Source: Streptomyces macrolidinus
GTDB taxonomy: Bacteria > Actinomycetota > Actinomycetes > Streptomycetales > Streptomycetaceae
Direction of reading: 5' to 3'
DNA: 64,000 bases
Assembly (NCBI RefSeq): GCF_023887685.1
Contig: NZ_JAMWMR010000001.1
Location: 62,001 to 126,000 of the forward strand
Under the pieces are notes generated by a model that did not search any database, was not told where the DNA came from, and saw nothing but the letters and a program-made list of their open reading frames with translations. Made by a program: the position numbers and the translations under genes. This document shows, piece by piece, positions 25,773 through 35,270 of this stretch; the first letter of the stretch is position 1, and each line of letters begins with the position of its first letter.

Positions 25773-28214
25773 CTAGTTCCGCCGCGTGCCCAGCACGCCT
25801 AGGCCCCCGGCCCCGCCGCCCGTCGCGCCACCGTCCGTGGCCCCGCCGTCGGTGGTGCCGCCGGTGTCCGTCGTGCCGCCCGGGTCCGGGGTGCCCTCGG
25901 GGCCGCCCGTTCCCGTGGCGCCGCCGATGCCCGTCAGGCCGCCGATGCCCCGCGTGTCACCCGCCATCAGGCCCCCGACGGTCGTGTCACCGCCGTCGGC
26001 GGCGCCGCCCGTGCCCGCCGTACCACCCGTGTCCGCGGTACCGCCGTCCGTCCCGCCCCGGCTGCTCCCGCCGTCCGTCGAGCCGCCGTCCGTCCCGTAC
26101 TCCTCGTTCTCGTCGCCCCAGTCGTCGTCGGAGTCGAGGTCGGGCTCCTCGGTCTCCTCCGCGCCGGGCTGCAGACGCAGATCGAAGCTGTGCGCCTGCT
26201 TGCCCCGCAGCGCCTGCTCCATGAACTGCGCCCAGATCTGCGCGGGCGCGCCACCGCCGTTCATCCGGGGCAGGCCGAGCGCGTAGTACAGCGACTCGTG
26301 GGTGTTCGTGTCGGGGTTCTGGCCCATCACCGCGATCACCGTCGCGAGGTCGGGGGTGTAGCCCGCGAACCAGGCCGCCTGGTCCTCCTCGGCCGTGCCC
26401 GTCTTGCCCGCGACGGGCCGCCCGGCGGCCTGTGCGGCGGTCGCGGTGCCGTTGTCCACCACGCTCTGGAGCATCGCCGTGGTCGTGTCCGCCGCCGTAC
26501 GGCTCACCGCCTGCTGGGTCTGGCGCCGGGGCAGGTCGATGTCGTCCGTGCCCCCCTTGGTGACCTTCTCGATCAGGGTGTACGGGGTGCGCTTGCCGTG
26601 GTTGGCGAGGGTCGCGTAGGCCTCCGCCATGTCCAGCACGCTCGCGTTGGCCGTGCCGAGCGCGATCGAGGGGTACGGGTTCAGCTCGGGGGTGCCCTGC
26701 GGCAGACCGAGCTCGATGGCGGTCTGCTTGACCTTGGCCGGGCCGACGTCCACCGCCATCTGCGCGTAGACCGCGTTCACCGACTTGTCCGTGGCCTCCC
26801 GGACGGGGATCGGGCCGTAGTCGCGCCCGTCCTCGTTCTCCGGCGCGTACGGCCCGCCGCTCCAGCCCTCCACGGGCCGCTTGTTCGTGCCGTCGTACAC
26901 CGTGTTCGGGGTGATCACGTCGCCGTCCTGCGTGCGCGCGAAGCTCTCCACGGCCGCGGCGAACACGAACGGCTTGAAGGTCGAGCCGACCTGGTAGTCG
27001 CGGCGGGTCGCGTTGTTGACGTACTGCTTGGTGTAGTCGATGCCGCCGTACATGGCGACGACCTTGCCGGTGGCCGGGTCGATGGCGACCCCACCCGCGC
27101 GGACATAGCGGTCGGCCTTGCGGTTCTTCTTGTCGAGCTTGCTCGTCACCTGGTCGTCCACGGCCTTGACGAGGGCGTCCTGTGCGGGCTTCTCGAGCGT
27201 GGTGGTGATGCGGTAGCCGCCCCCGGCCAGGCTGTCCTCGTCGAGGATGTCGTGCGCGGTGAGGTAGTCCTTGATCGCCGCGACCAGGTAGCCGCGCTGG
27301 CCGGACATGCTGGAGGCGTACATCTCCCGGCGCGGCTCGGGGAACGTCGTCTTCGCCCGCTCGGCCCGGCTGAGCCAGTGCATCTTGACCATGCCGTCGA
27401 GGACGTACCTCCAGCGGGACAGGGCGGCCTGCTTGTTCTCGGGGTGGGCGACCACGTCGTACTCGCTCGGCGCGTTCAGCAGGGAGGCGAGGTACGCGCT
27501 CTGGCCGACGGTCAGGTCCTTCGCCTCGACGCCGTAGTAGGCCTGGGCGGCGGCCTGGATGCCGTACGCGTTGCGGCCGAAGTAGCTGGTGTTGAGGTAG
27601 CCCTCGAGGATCTCGTCCTTGTCCTTCTCGCGGTCCAGCTTGACCGCGATGACGAACTCCTTGGCCTTGCGGGTCAGGGTCTGCTCCTGGCCCAGGTAGT
27701 AGTTCTTCACGTACTGCTGGGTGATGGTCGAGCCGGACTGCTTGCCCTTGCCGGTGGCCGTCCGCCAGGCGCCGCGGATCATCGCCTTCGGGTCGATGGC
27801 GGACTCGGTGTAGAAGTCGCGGTCCTCGGCGGCGAGTGCCGCGTGCTGGGCGTTCTTGGCGATCCGGGACAGCGGCACGATCTCGCGGTTGACCGAGCCG
27901 TCGCGGGCCAGCTCGCTGCCGTCCGCGTACAGGTAGACGTTGCTCTCCTTGATGGCCGTCGCATTCGCGGCGGGGATCCGGACCAGGTAGTAGCCGAGGA
28001 CGAACAGGCCGACCAGCAGCAGGACCCCGATCACGAAGGAGCCGAGCACCATCCGCCAGGTGGGGATCAGCCGGCGCCATCCGGTGCGCCGGGGCCGCTT
28101 CGGCTTCGCGCCGGGGGATGCCTCGGGCGAGGTCTCCGACGAGGCTTCGGACGCCGCGGAGTGCGGCTCTCGGGGGCCCTCGCCCCGGCTGCTTCGCTGC
28201 GGCTCGTCGCTCAT
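25773..28214 (-). CDS. Bifunctional class A penicillin-binding protein
   Basis: The 813-residue protein builds peptidoglycan outside the membrane. Residues 1-50 are a charged cytoplasmic tail; the anchor helix is about 55-80. The GT51 glycosyltransferase domain (about 100-280) has Glu130 in ALAAEDRDFY and the GKGKQSGSTITQQYVKN motif. The transpeptidase domain (about 370-680) has Ser411 in QVGSTFKPF, SVNAVYAQ and GKTGTAEE. The last 120 residues are an acidic stretch then a Gly/Thr-rich low-complexity tail (GGTDGGTADTGG-like). The ATG at 28214 places the anchor correctly. Class A PBPs of this kind are numerous in Streptomyces. Confidence 0.94.
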   Translation of the reverse strand: MSDEPQRSSRGEGPREPHSAASEASSETSPEASPGAKPKRPRRTGWRRLIPTWRMVLGSFVIGVLLLVGLFVLGYYLVRIPAANATAIKESNVYLYADGSELARDGSVNREIVPLSRIAKNAQHAALAAEDRDFYTESAIDPKAMIRGAWRTATGKGKQSGSTITQQYVKNYYLGQEQTLTRKAKEFVIAVKLDREKDKDEILEGYLNTSYFGRNAYGIQAAAQAYYGVEAKDLTVGQSAYLASLLNAPSEYDVVAHPENKQAALSRWRYVLDGMVKMHWLSRAERAKTTFPEPRREMYASSMSGQRGYLVAAIKDYLTAHDILDEDSLAGGGYRITTTLEKPAQDALVKAVDDQVTSKLDKKNRKADRYVRAGGVAIDPATGKVVAMYGGIDYTKQYVNNATRRDYQVGSTFKPFVFAAAVESFARTQDGDVITPNTVYDGTNKRPVEGWSGGPYAPENEDGRDYGPIPVREATDKSVNAVYAQMAVDVGPAKVKQTAIELGLPQGTPELNPYPSIALGTANASVLDMAEAYATLANHGKRTPYTLIEKVTKGGTDDIDLPRRQTQQAVSRTAADTTTAMLQSVVDNGTATAAQAAGRPVAGKTGTAEEDQAAWFAGYTPDLATVIAVMGQNPDTNTHESLYYALGLPRMNGGGAPAQIWAQFMEQALRGKQAHSFDLRLQPGAEETEEPDLDSDDDWGDENEEYGTDGGSTDGGSSRGGTDGGTADTGGTAGTGGAADGGDTTVGGLMAGDTRGIGGLTGIGGATGTGGPEGTPDPGGTTDTGGTTDGGATDGGATGGGAGGLGVLGTRRN

Positions 28215-28415
28215 CGTGGTGCCGGACTCCCGTGTCGCGTCGTACGTTCCGTACGCCCTCGTACGCTTCTGCGTCCCTTGCTGAAGACTGTCCCACCAAG
28301 TGGTCCGTTCCCGGCGCGAGGGACATGTCGCGCGGGAAAAATCGTGTGTACGCCACTTCGGTGGCGCGCTAGGGTCGGTCGCTTCGCCCGGCGCGCGTCG
28401 AAGGAGGTTCATCCC

Positions 28416-29216
28416 GTGAGGACAGGGCGGCTGTACATCGCCGTCGCCACCGGTGGATTCCGGCGGTACGCGACCTATCGGACCGCGACCCTCGCGGGCG
28501 TGTTCACCAACACCGTCTTCGGGATCATCCTCGCCTACACCTACCTCGCCTTGTGGCATGAACGGCCCCATCTGGGGGGTTACGACCAGGCGCAGGCGTT
28601 GACCTACGTATGGGTCGGGCAGGCGTTGCTCTCGGCCGTCTCGGTGATGGGCGGTGGCTTCGAGGACGAGCTGATGGAGCGCATCCGCAGCGGTGACATC
28701 GCGATCGACCTGTACCGGCCCGTCGATCTCCAGTTCTGGTGGCTGGCCCAGGACCTGGGCCGGGCCGTGTTCCAGTTGCTCGCCCGGGGCGCGGCTCCGC
28801 TGGCGGCCGGCGCGCTCCTCTTCCCGCTCGCCCTGCCCACCAGCCCGCTGACCTGGCTGGCCTTCCTGATCGCCGTGCTGCTCGGCACGGTGGTGAGCTT
28901 CGCGATCCGCTTCCTGGTCGGGCTCAGCGCGTTCTGGCTGCTCGACGGGGCGGGTGTCGCCCAGATCGCGTGGGTCACCGGGACGTTCTGCTCGGGGATG
29001 CTGCTGCCGCTCAACGTCTTCCCCGGCGCGCTCGGCGAGGTCGTCCGCGCGCTGCCCTGGGCGTCGTTCATCCAGGCGCCCGCGGACGTCCTGCTGGGCG
29101 CGGCGGATCCGCTGCCGGTGTTCGCCCGTCAGCTCGCGTGGGCCGCGGCGCTGCTGGCGGTCGGGCGGATGCTCCAGTCGGTGGCGACACGGCGGGTGGT
29201 GGTCCAGGGTGGCTGA
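28416..29216 (+). CDS. ABC-2 type transporter permease (first of two)
   Basis: The 266-residue protein has six hydrophobic segments and the look of the ABC-2/DUF990 permease family: the start ATGGFRRYATYRTATLAGVF, then VTGTFCSGMLLPLNVFPGAL near helix 5. The GTG at 28416 has a perfect AAGGAGG 8 nt upstream. Its stop codon overlaps the GTG of the second permease by 8 nt, and the ATPase gene follows. The three together form one exporter; the substrate is unknown. Confidence 0.87.
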   Translation: MRTGRLYIAVATGGFRRYATYRTATLAGVFTNTVFGIILAYTYLALWHERPHLGGYDQAQALTYVWVGQALLSAVSVMGGGFEDELMERIRSGDIAIDLYRPVDLQFWWLAQDLGRAVFQLLARGAAPLAAGALLFPLALPTSPLTWLAFLIAVLLGTVVSFAIRFLVGLSAFWLLDGAGVAQIAWVTGTFCSGMLLPLNVFPGALGEVVRALPWASFIQAPADVLLGAADPLPVFARQLAWAAALLAVGRMLQSVATRRVVVQGG

Positions 29217-30099
29217 GACGGCCGAGGCGGTTGAGGCGGCCGAGGTGGCGGAGGTGGCTGACACGGCGTACGGCGGCGCGCGGACGTACGGCCGGACGCG
29301 TGAGGGGCTGCGCGCCTATCGGCTGATCACCGCGATGTGGATCCGCTCCGCGGTGGCCTACCGCGCCTCCTTCGTGATGACCACGCTCGGCAACTTCACG
29401 GCGACCGCGCTGGACTTCGTCGCGATCCTGCTGATGTTCTCGCAGGTCGACACGCTCGGCGGGTACCGGCTGCCCGAGGTCGCCTTCCTGTACGGGCTCT
29501 CGTCGAGCGCCTTCGGCCTCGCGGACCTCGCGCTCGGCTCGATGCAGCGCCTGGGCCGGCGGGTGCGCGACGGCACGCTGGACACGCTGCTGGTGCGTCC
29601 CGCGCCCGTCCTCGCACAGGTGGCGGCCGACCGCTTCGCGCTGCGCCGGCTCGGCCGGATCAGCCAGGGTCTCGGTGTCCTCGGGTACGCGATCGCCGCG
29701 CTCGACATCGACTGGACCCCGCTGAAGGTGGCGATGGTCCCGCTGATGCTGCTCAGCGGAGGGGCGATCTTCGGCTCGGTGTTCGTGGCGGGCGCGGCGT
29801 TCCAGTTCGCCGCGCAGGACGCCTCCGAGGTGCAGAACTCCTTCACCTTCGGCGGCCAGACGCTGTTGCAGTACCCGCCGAGCATCTTCGCCAAGGAGCT
29901 GGTGCGCGGGGTGACGTTCGTGCTGCCGCTCGCCTTCGTCAACTGGCTGCCCGCGCTGTATGTGCTGGGGCGGCCGTATCCGCTGGACCTGCCGGTGTGG
30001 GTCGCCTTCGCCCCGCCGCTGGTGGCGGTGGGCTGCTGCGCCCTGTCGGGGCTGGCCTGGCGGGTGGGACTGCGTTCGTACCGGAGCACGGGGAGTTGA
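29209..30099 (+). CDS. ABC-2 type transporter permease (second of two)
   Basis: The 296-residue permease is related to its neighbour. An acidic Ala/Glu/Val N-terminal tail precedes six helices, with FVMTTLGNFTATALDFVAIL, LYGLSSSAFGLADLALGSMQ and FTFGGQTLLQYPPSIFAKEL recognisable in DUF990-type permeases. The GTG at 29209 overlaps the upstream stop, giving translational coupling; an ATG further in is possible. The ATPase gene starts 9 bp after the stop. Membrane subunit of an exporter with unidentified cargo. Confidence 0.87.
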   Translation: MAETAEAVEAAEVAEVADTAYGGARTYGRTREGLRAYRLITAMWIRSAVAYRASFVMTTLGNFTATALDFVAILLMFSQVDTLGGYRLPEVAFLYGLSSSAFGLADLALGSMQRLGRRVRDGTLDTLLVRPAPVLAQVAADRFALRRLGRISQGLGVLGYAIAALDIDWTPLKVAMVPLMLLSGGAIFGSVFVAGAAFQFAAQDASEVQNSFTFGGQTLLQYPPSIFAKELVRGVTFVLPLAFVNWLPALYVLGRPYPLDLPVWVAFAPPLVAVGCCALSGLAWRVGLRSYRSTGS

Positions 30100-30107
30100 G
30101 GGGACCG

Positions 30108-31163
30108 ATGGACAGGGGAGTCAAGGGTGCCGGGGAAGGTGCCGCCGCGGACGGTGCGTTCATCGAACTCGACGGGGTCGAGAAGGTCTTCGACGTGCTG
30201 CGGCGGACCGGGTTCCTGCGCCGCGAGCGGCGGCAGGTGCGGGCGGTCGACTCGCTCTCCTTCACGGTGGCGCGCGGTGAGATGGTCGGCTACATCGGGC
30301 CGAACGGCGCCGGGAAGTCCACCACCATCAAGATGCTGACCGGCATCCTGACGCCGAGCGGCGGCCGGCTGCGGGTCGCCGGGATCGATCCCTCGCGCGA
30401 GCGGACGCGGCTCGCGCAGCGCATCGGGGTGGTGTTCGGGCAGCGTACGACGCTGTGGTGGGACCTGCCGCTGATCGACTCCTACCGGCTGATGCACCGC
30501 ATGTACCGCATCCCCGACGCGCGGTACCGCGAGAACCTCGACCGCTGTGTCGAACTCCTCGAACTGGGCGCCCTGTTGGATGTGCCGGTCCGGCAACTGT
30601 CGCTGGGGCAGCGGATGCGCGGCGACATCGCGGCGGCGCTGCTGCACGACCCCGAGGTGCTCTATCTCGACGAGCCGACCATCGGCCTCGACGTCGTCTC
30701 CAAGGCCAAGGTGCGTGAGTTCCTGCGGGACTTGAACGCCGAGCGCGGCACGACCGTCCTGCTGACCACGCACGACCTCCAGGACATCGAGCAGTTGTGC
30801 TCGCGGGTGATGGTCATCGACCACGGACGGCTGATGTACGACGGCGCGCTCGCCGGGCTGCACGAGGTGGGCGACTCCGAGCGCACCCTCGTCGTCGACC
30901 TGGAGCGGGAGTTGCCGCCGATCGAGGCGCCGCCCGCGCGGGTGGTGCGGGTGGAGGGGCCGCGGCAGTGGCTGGCCTTCCCGGCGTCCGGGTCGGCGGC
31001 TCCGCTGGTGGCGCGGATCGCGGCGGAGTACCCCCTGGTGGACCTGTCGGTACGGGAGCCGGACATCGAGGCCGTGATCGCGAAGATGCTGCGGTCGCTG
31101 GGGGATACGGGAGACCGGAAGGACGCGGCGCCTCGACCGCCTTCGGAGCGGGCGGTGTCGTAG
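30108..31163 (+). CDS. ABC transporter ATP-binding protein
   Basis: The 351-residue ATPase energises the two permeases upstream. Walker A is GPNGAGKSTTIKML, the Q-loop region is GVVFGQRTTLWWDL, the signature is RQLSLGQRMRGDIAAALLHD, Walker B is VLYLDEPTIGLD, and the switch His is in LLTTHDLQDIEQL. LSLGQRMR rather than LSGGQ and the C-terminal 80-residue extension with VREPDIEAVIAKML are typical of the DrrA/NatA-like group paired with DUF990 permeases. Start ATG 30108 with GGGGA upstream. Confidence 0.93.
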   Translation: MDRGVKGAGEGAAADGAFIELDGVEKVFDVLRRTGFLRRERRQVRAVDSLSFTVARGEMVGYIGPNGAGKSTTIKMLTGILTPSGGRLRVAGIDPSRERTRLAQRIGVVFGQRTTLWWDLPLIDSYRLMHRMYRIPDARYRENLDRCVELLELGALLDVPVRQLSLGQRMRGDIAAALLHDPEVLYLDEPTIGLDVVSKAKVREFLRDLNAERGTTVLLTTHDLQDIEQLCSRVMVIDHGRLMYDGALAGLHEVGDSERTLVVDLERELPPIEAPPARVVRVEGPRQWLAFPASGSAAPLVARIAAEYPLVDLSVREPDIEAVIAKMLRSLGDTGDRKDAAPRPPSERAVS

Positions 31164-31195
31164 CCGCCCGCCCGGCGACCTCGTAGGCTTGCGGC

Positions 31196-32098
31196 ATGAC
31201 CGACGCCGTGTCTCCCGGAGGGACCGACGACCAGCGCTCGACGCCGTCGTCCCCCGCCAACTCCGCCCCGGAACTGAGGGCTTCCGACGCCGATCGCGAA
31301 CGGGTCGCCGAGGTCCTGCGCGACGCCCTCGCGGAGGGCCGACTCGACATGGAGGAGTTCGAGGAGCGGCTGGACGCCACGTACCGGGCGCGGACGTACG
31401 CCCAACTCGCGCCGATCACCCAGGACCTGCCGGCCGCGGGCGCGGTGCCTCCGCCTGTCGTGTCGCTGGCCAAGGAGCCGGAGGAGAGCGGGAGTTGGAG
31501 GCAGCGGATCGTCGGTGGCGACGGTTCGTCCTCGTGGGCCGTCGCCGTGATGTCCGGCTTCCAGCGCAAGGGGCGCTGGACGGCGCCGAAGCGGTTCAAC
31601 TGCTTCGCGTTCTGGGGCGGCGGTGAGATCGACCTGCGGGAGGCGAGCTTCGCGGACCGCGAGATCGAGATCAACTGCATCGCGATCATGGGCGGGGTGA
31701 ACGTCATCGTGCCGCCCGGCGTCGAGGTCGTGGTGCGCGGCATCGGGATCATGGGCGGCTTCGACCACACCGAGGAGGGCGTGCCGCCGGAGCCGGGCGC
31801 GCCGCGTGTGGTCATCACCGGGTTCGCGTTCTGGGGCGGTGTCGGCGTCGAGCGCAAGCTGACCCGCGCCGACCGGCTGCGGCTGAAGGAGCTGCGCCGC
31901 CAGGAGAAGCTGGACCGCAAGGCCGCCCGCCGGGAGCTGCACGCGTCGTTCCGCGAGGAGGTGGGGGAGGCCCACCGCTCGATGCTGGAGGGCCACCGGG
32001 ACCTGCTGCGGGAGCGGCAGGAGGAGCAGCGCGAACTCCAGCGGGAGCGGCGTGAGGCCCGCCGGGAGGAGCGGGACAGGCGGCGCGGGGGGTACTGA
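31196..32098 (+). CDS. DUF1707 and LiaF-like C-terminal domain protein
   Basis: The 300-residue protein has a DUF1707 domain at about 27-80 (LRASDADRERVAEVLRDALA, then GRLDMEEFEERLDATYRARTY), which is a SHOCT-like helical module. A beta-helical region (about 125-215) resembling the cell-wall-active antibiotic response/LiaF C-terminus follows (NCFAFWGGGEIDLREASFAD, CIAIMGGVNVIVPPGVEV, ITGFAFWGGVGVERK). The last 80 residues are a strongly charged helix rich in Arg and Glu. No membrane helix is seen. The role may be envelope-stress signalling, by family analogy only. Confidence 0.86.
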   Translation: MTDAVSPGGTDDQRSTPSSPANSAPELRASDADRERVAEVLRDALAEGRLDMEEFEERLDATYRARTYAQLAPITQDLPAAGAVPPPVVSLAKEPEESGSWRQRIVGGDGSSSWAVAVMSGFQRKGRWTAPKRFNCFAFWGGGEIDLREASFADREIEINCIAIMGGVNVIVPPGVEVVVRGIGIMGGFDHTEEGVPPEPGAPRVVITGFAFWGGVGVERKLTRADRLRLKELRRQEKLDRKAARRELHASFREEVGEAHRSMLEGHRDLLRERQEEQRELQRERREARREERDRRRGGY

Positions 32099-32184
32099 GC
32101 CGGGGACCTGTGGCGCGAGGGTACTGAGCGGGGGCGCATGTCTCGCGCGTGGCGTGAGCCCCGCGCGTACGGCGTCGGGGCCGC

Positions 32185-33513
32185 TCACAACCGCGCCGGA
32201 GCCGCCCCCTTCAGCGAGGTCAGGTCGAAGACCTCCGCCATGCGCTGGAAGCCCCGGTCGCTGGGGTGCAGATGGTCCCCGGAGTCGTAGCCGGGGCGCA
32301 GTCGGCGCGGGTCGTAGGGGTCGCGCAGCGCCTGGTCGAAGTCCACGACCGCGTCGTAGACCGTGCCCGCGCGGATCCGCGCGTTGACGGCCTGCCGTAC
32401 CTGCTCGCGGTCGGCCCGGTAGCCGTGGTGGTCCTTGAAGGGTGTCAGCGTGGTGCCGATGACCTTGAGGCCGCGCGCGTGCGCGTCGTTCACCAGGGTG
32501 CGCAGCCCCGCCGTGATCTTGTCCGGGTCGGCCCGGCCGGGGGTGCGGAGTATGTCGTTGATACCGAGGTCTATGACGACGGCCTTGACGTTGGTGCGGC
32601 CGAGGACGTCGCGGTCGAAGCGGGACAGCGCGCTCGGGTTGTCGGCCGGGCCGCCGCCGTTCGCGAGGACGCGGTTGCCGCTGATGCCCTGGTTGACCAC
32701 GCTGTAGCGGGGCACGGCCGAGGATCCGCCCGCCGCGCGCAGCCGGGCCGCGAGGATGTCCGTCCAGCGGTGGTTGGCGCCCACGGTGGAGGTTATGCCG
32801 TCGGTGATCGAGTCGCCGAGAACGACCACGGTGCCGCTCGCCTCGTCGCTCAGGACGTCGAGCGCGGTCAGATAGCGCCAGAACCGGGTCGGCTCGGTGA
32901 AGTCGGCACCGGTCACGTCCTCCGTACGGTCGCCCTCGGCGGCGTAGGAGATCTGGCGCGCGTGCCGGTGGTAGGTCACCGGGCCCGAGGGGGTGGGCGA
33001 GTACGTGGTCACGAGGACGTCGGAGCCCTGCGGGAGCGCGATGCGTACGGCGTCGCTGACCACCTGCTCGCCCGGGGGTATGACGACCGTCGTGGCGCCG
33101 CCGAAGGTCAGTCGGCGCATGGTGTCGGCGATGGCGTCCGGGCCCTGGGAGGCGGCGACCGCGATCGAGGCGTGGGTGAGGGTCAGGGGCTGCGTGCCGA
33201 AGAGATTGGACAGCGTGACGCGGGCACCCGTACCGCCGATGCCCGCGTGGACGACGTTGCGTACGGACCGTCCGGCCATGCCCACCGTCGCGGTGCCGGG
33301 CTCGGCCCCCGACGGGGAGGCCGACCAGGACCCGGCCCAGGTGCCGGTCGAGGCGGGGGCGGCGGTGTTGTGCGGGGTGGTGGGGTGGCCTGTGACGAAG
33401 CCGCCGCGGGTGTTGCCGCCGTCGGCCGAGACGCCGACGTATATGGCGGCGGACACGGCCACGACCACGGCGATGATCGCGGACAGCAGGGCGCACCCGT
33501 GGCGCCTGGTCAT
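32185..33513 (-). CDS. Secreted SGNH-family lipase/esterase
   Basis: The 442-residue protein has an N-terminal signal or anchor helix (about 8-30, ALLSAIIAVVVAVSAAIYVG). The SGNH hydrolase fold begins with the nucleophile block VVVLGDSITDGITSTVGA, then block II around GISGNRVL, block III IDLGINDI, and block V SGDHLHPSDRG that supplies Asp and His. A beta-rich N-terminal part (about 55-220) precedes the catalytic domain, as in larger Streptomyces GDSL hydrolases that act on esters or cell-wall glycans. The substrate is unknown. It is divergent from the DUF445 gene. Confidence 0.9.
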   Translation of the reverse strand: MTRRHGCALLSAIIAVVVAVSAAIYVGVSADGGNTRGGFVTGHPTTPHNTAAPASTGTWAGSWSASPSGAEPGTATVGMAGRSVRNVVHAGIGGTGARVTLSNLFGTQPLTLTHASIAVAASQGPDAIADTMRRLTFGGATTVVIPPGEQVVSDAVRIALPQGSDVLVTTYSPTPSGPVTYHRHARQISYAAEGDRTEDVTGADFTEPTRFWRYLTALDVLSDEASGTVVVLGDSITDGITSTVGANHRWTDILAARLRAAGGSSAVPRYSVVNQGISGNRVLANGGGPADNPSALSRFDRDVLGRTNVKAVVIDLGINDILRTPGRADPDKITAGLRTLVNDAHARGLKVIGTTLTPFKDHHGYRADREQVRQAVNARIRAGTVYDAVVDFDQALRDPYDPRRLRPGYDSGDHLHPSDRGFQRMAEVFDLTSLKGAAPARL

Positions 33514-33710
33514 GCGGTGCGTGTCTCCTCGGGCGACGGGAGCCCGAGGCTCCGGCGTTGATCATCACCATGATGGGCGATGCGGGGGAGGACGGCGACC
33601 GGGGTGCCCTGAGCGGACCCCGAGGGAACCCTGATGATCCCCTGACCTTCTCCCTCCCGGACAGACGCCGGGAACTCCTGTTCCGTTCCAGGAGTCGTGA
33701 GGAAGAGACA

Positions 33711-35111
33711 ATGAGTACGGGGGAACGCGATCGGGTGGAGTGGATGGACCGTACGAAACCGGAAGAGAAGGGTGGCACGGAGCGGCTCAGGCGCTCCGGC
33801 ACCCCCGCGCACGCGCCCACCGGACCGGTGGGCGCGCCCGGCCGTGCCATGACCTCCTTCACCCCCGCCGACGAGGAGAAGCGCCGGGGCGTGCGCCGCA
33901 TGAAGAGCACGGCCACGGGGCTGCTGCTGCTCGTGGCGATCGTGTACACCCTCGCCAAGTGGGCCGAGAGCGCGGGCGCGGGCGCCTGGGCCGGCTATGT
34001 GGCCGCGGCGGCGGAGGCCGGCATGGTCGGCGCGCTTGCCGACTGGTTCGCGGTCACCGCGCTCTTCCGCCATCCCCTCGGCCTGCCCATCCCGCACACC
34101 GCGATCATCCCGACGAAGAAGGACCAGCTAGGCGTCTCGCTGGGCGAGTTCGTGGGGGAGAACTTCCTGTCCGAGGAGGTCGTACGACAACGCCTGCGCT
34201 CGGTGGGCATAGCCGAGCGGCTGGGCGCCTGGCTCGCCGAGCCGGAGCACGCCGACCGGGTGACGGCGGAGCTGGCCACGGCCCTGCGGGGGGCCCTGAC
34301 CGTGCTGCGCGACTCGGACATCCAGGCGGTGGTCAGCGAGGCCGTCACCCGGCGCGCGAGCGCCCAGGAGATCGCGCCCGGCCTCGGCAAGATGCTGGAG
34401 AAGGTCGTCTCCGACGGCGGTCACGCCCGGTTCGTGGACCTGGTCTGCGTCCGCGCCCACGACTGGCTCGTGCTGCACGACGAGCAGGTCATGACGGCCG
34501 TCGAGGGCGGCGCCCCCGGCTGGACGCCCCGCTTCGTGGACAAGAGGATCGGCGAGCGCGTCTACAAGGAGTTGCTCCGCTTCGTCACCGAGATGCGCGA
34601 CGAGCCCTCGCACCCGGCGCGCGGCGCCCTCGACCGCTTCCTGGCCGACTTCGCCTCCGACCTCCAGTCCGACACGGACACGCGGGCGCGCGTGGAGCGC
34701 CTCAAGGGCGAGGTGCTCGACCGCGCGGAGGTCCAGGACCTGATCGCCTCCGCCTGGACGGCCGTACGGTCCATGATCATGTCGGCCGCCGAGGACGAGC
34801 GCAGCCAGTTGCGGCTGCGGGCGCGGGCGTCGCTGCTGTCGCTGGGGCGGCGCATGGCCACGGACGCGAAGACGCAGGCCAAGATGGACCACTGGGTCGA
34901 GGGCGTGGCGGTGCATGTCGTGACGACGTACCGCAAGGAGATCACGTCCCTGATCACGGAGACGGTCGCGAGCTGGGACGCCGAGCACACCACGCGCAAG
35001 ATCGAGGCGCACATCGGCCGTGACCTGCAGTTCATCCGGATCAACGGCACGGTGGTGGGCTCACTGGCGGGGTTGCTGATCTACACGGTGTCGCGGACGC
35101 TGGGGGCGTGA
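33711..35111 (+). CDS. DUF445 family membrane protein
   Basis: The 466-residue protein has a charged N-terminal region of 65 residues, then a helix (ATGLLLLVAIVYTLAKWAE), a second hydrophobic segment (AGYVAAAAEAGMVGALADWF) and the conserved FAVTALFRHPLGLPIPHTAI and IPTKKDQLGVSLGEFVGENF. The middle is a long helical, charged region. A C-terminal helix (INGTVVGSLAGLLIYTVSRT) returns to the membrane. This is the YjiN-like DUF445 family, whose function is unknown. The ATG at 33711 is chosen over one 51 codons upstream in a Pro/Arg-rich stretch. Confidence 0.88.
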   Translation: MSTGERDRVEWMDRTKPEEKGGTERLRRSGTPAHAPTGPVGAPGRAMTSFTPADEEKRRGVRRMKSTATGLLLLVAIVYTLAKWAESAGAGAWAGYVAAAAEAGMVGALADWFAVTALFRHPLGLPIPHTAIIPTKKDQLGVSLGEFVGENFLSEEVVRQRLRSVGIAERLGAWLAEPEHADRVTAELATALRGALTVLRDSDIQAVVSEAVTRRASAQEIAPGLGKMLEKVVSDGGHARFVDLVCVRAHDWLVLHDEQVMTAVEGGAPGWTPRFVDKRIGERVYKELLRFVTEMRDEPSHPARGALDRFLADFASDLQSDTDTRARVERLKGEVLDRAEVQDLIASAWTAVRSMIMSAAEDERSQLRLRARASLLSLGRRMATDAKTQAKMDHWVEGVAVHVVTTYRKEITSLITETVASWDAEHTTRKIEAHIGRDLQFIRINGTVVGSLAGLLIYTVSRTLGA

Positions 35112-35270
35112 CCCGCGGTCGCGCGGGCACGGCGTGCGGGCCGCGCGCGGCACTAGAGAGCCGCTCGCCCGCGCTCCGGGCTCCGGGGCGGTCGGCGCCG
35201 ACCGCGCGCTCCGGGCCATGGGCTCCGACGCGACGGGCAACTCCATACAGGCAGGCCCCAGGAGGCAGCC

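Noticed and set aside
30662-33958. Long minus-strand open frame overlapping the ABC ATPase, DUF1707 and SGNH genes
   Set aside because: It crosses three unrelated genes and reads as low-complexity Arg/Pro-rich sequence.
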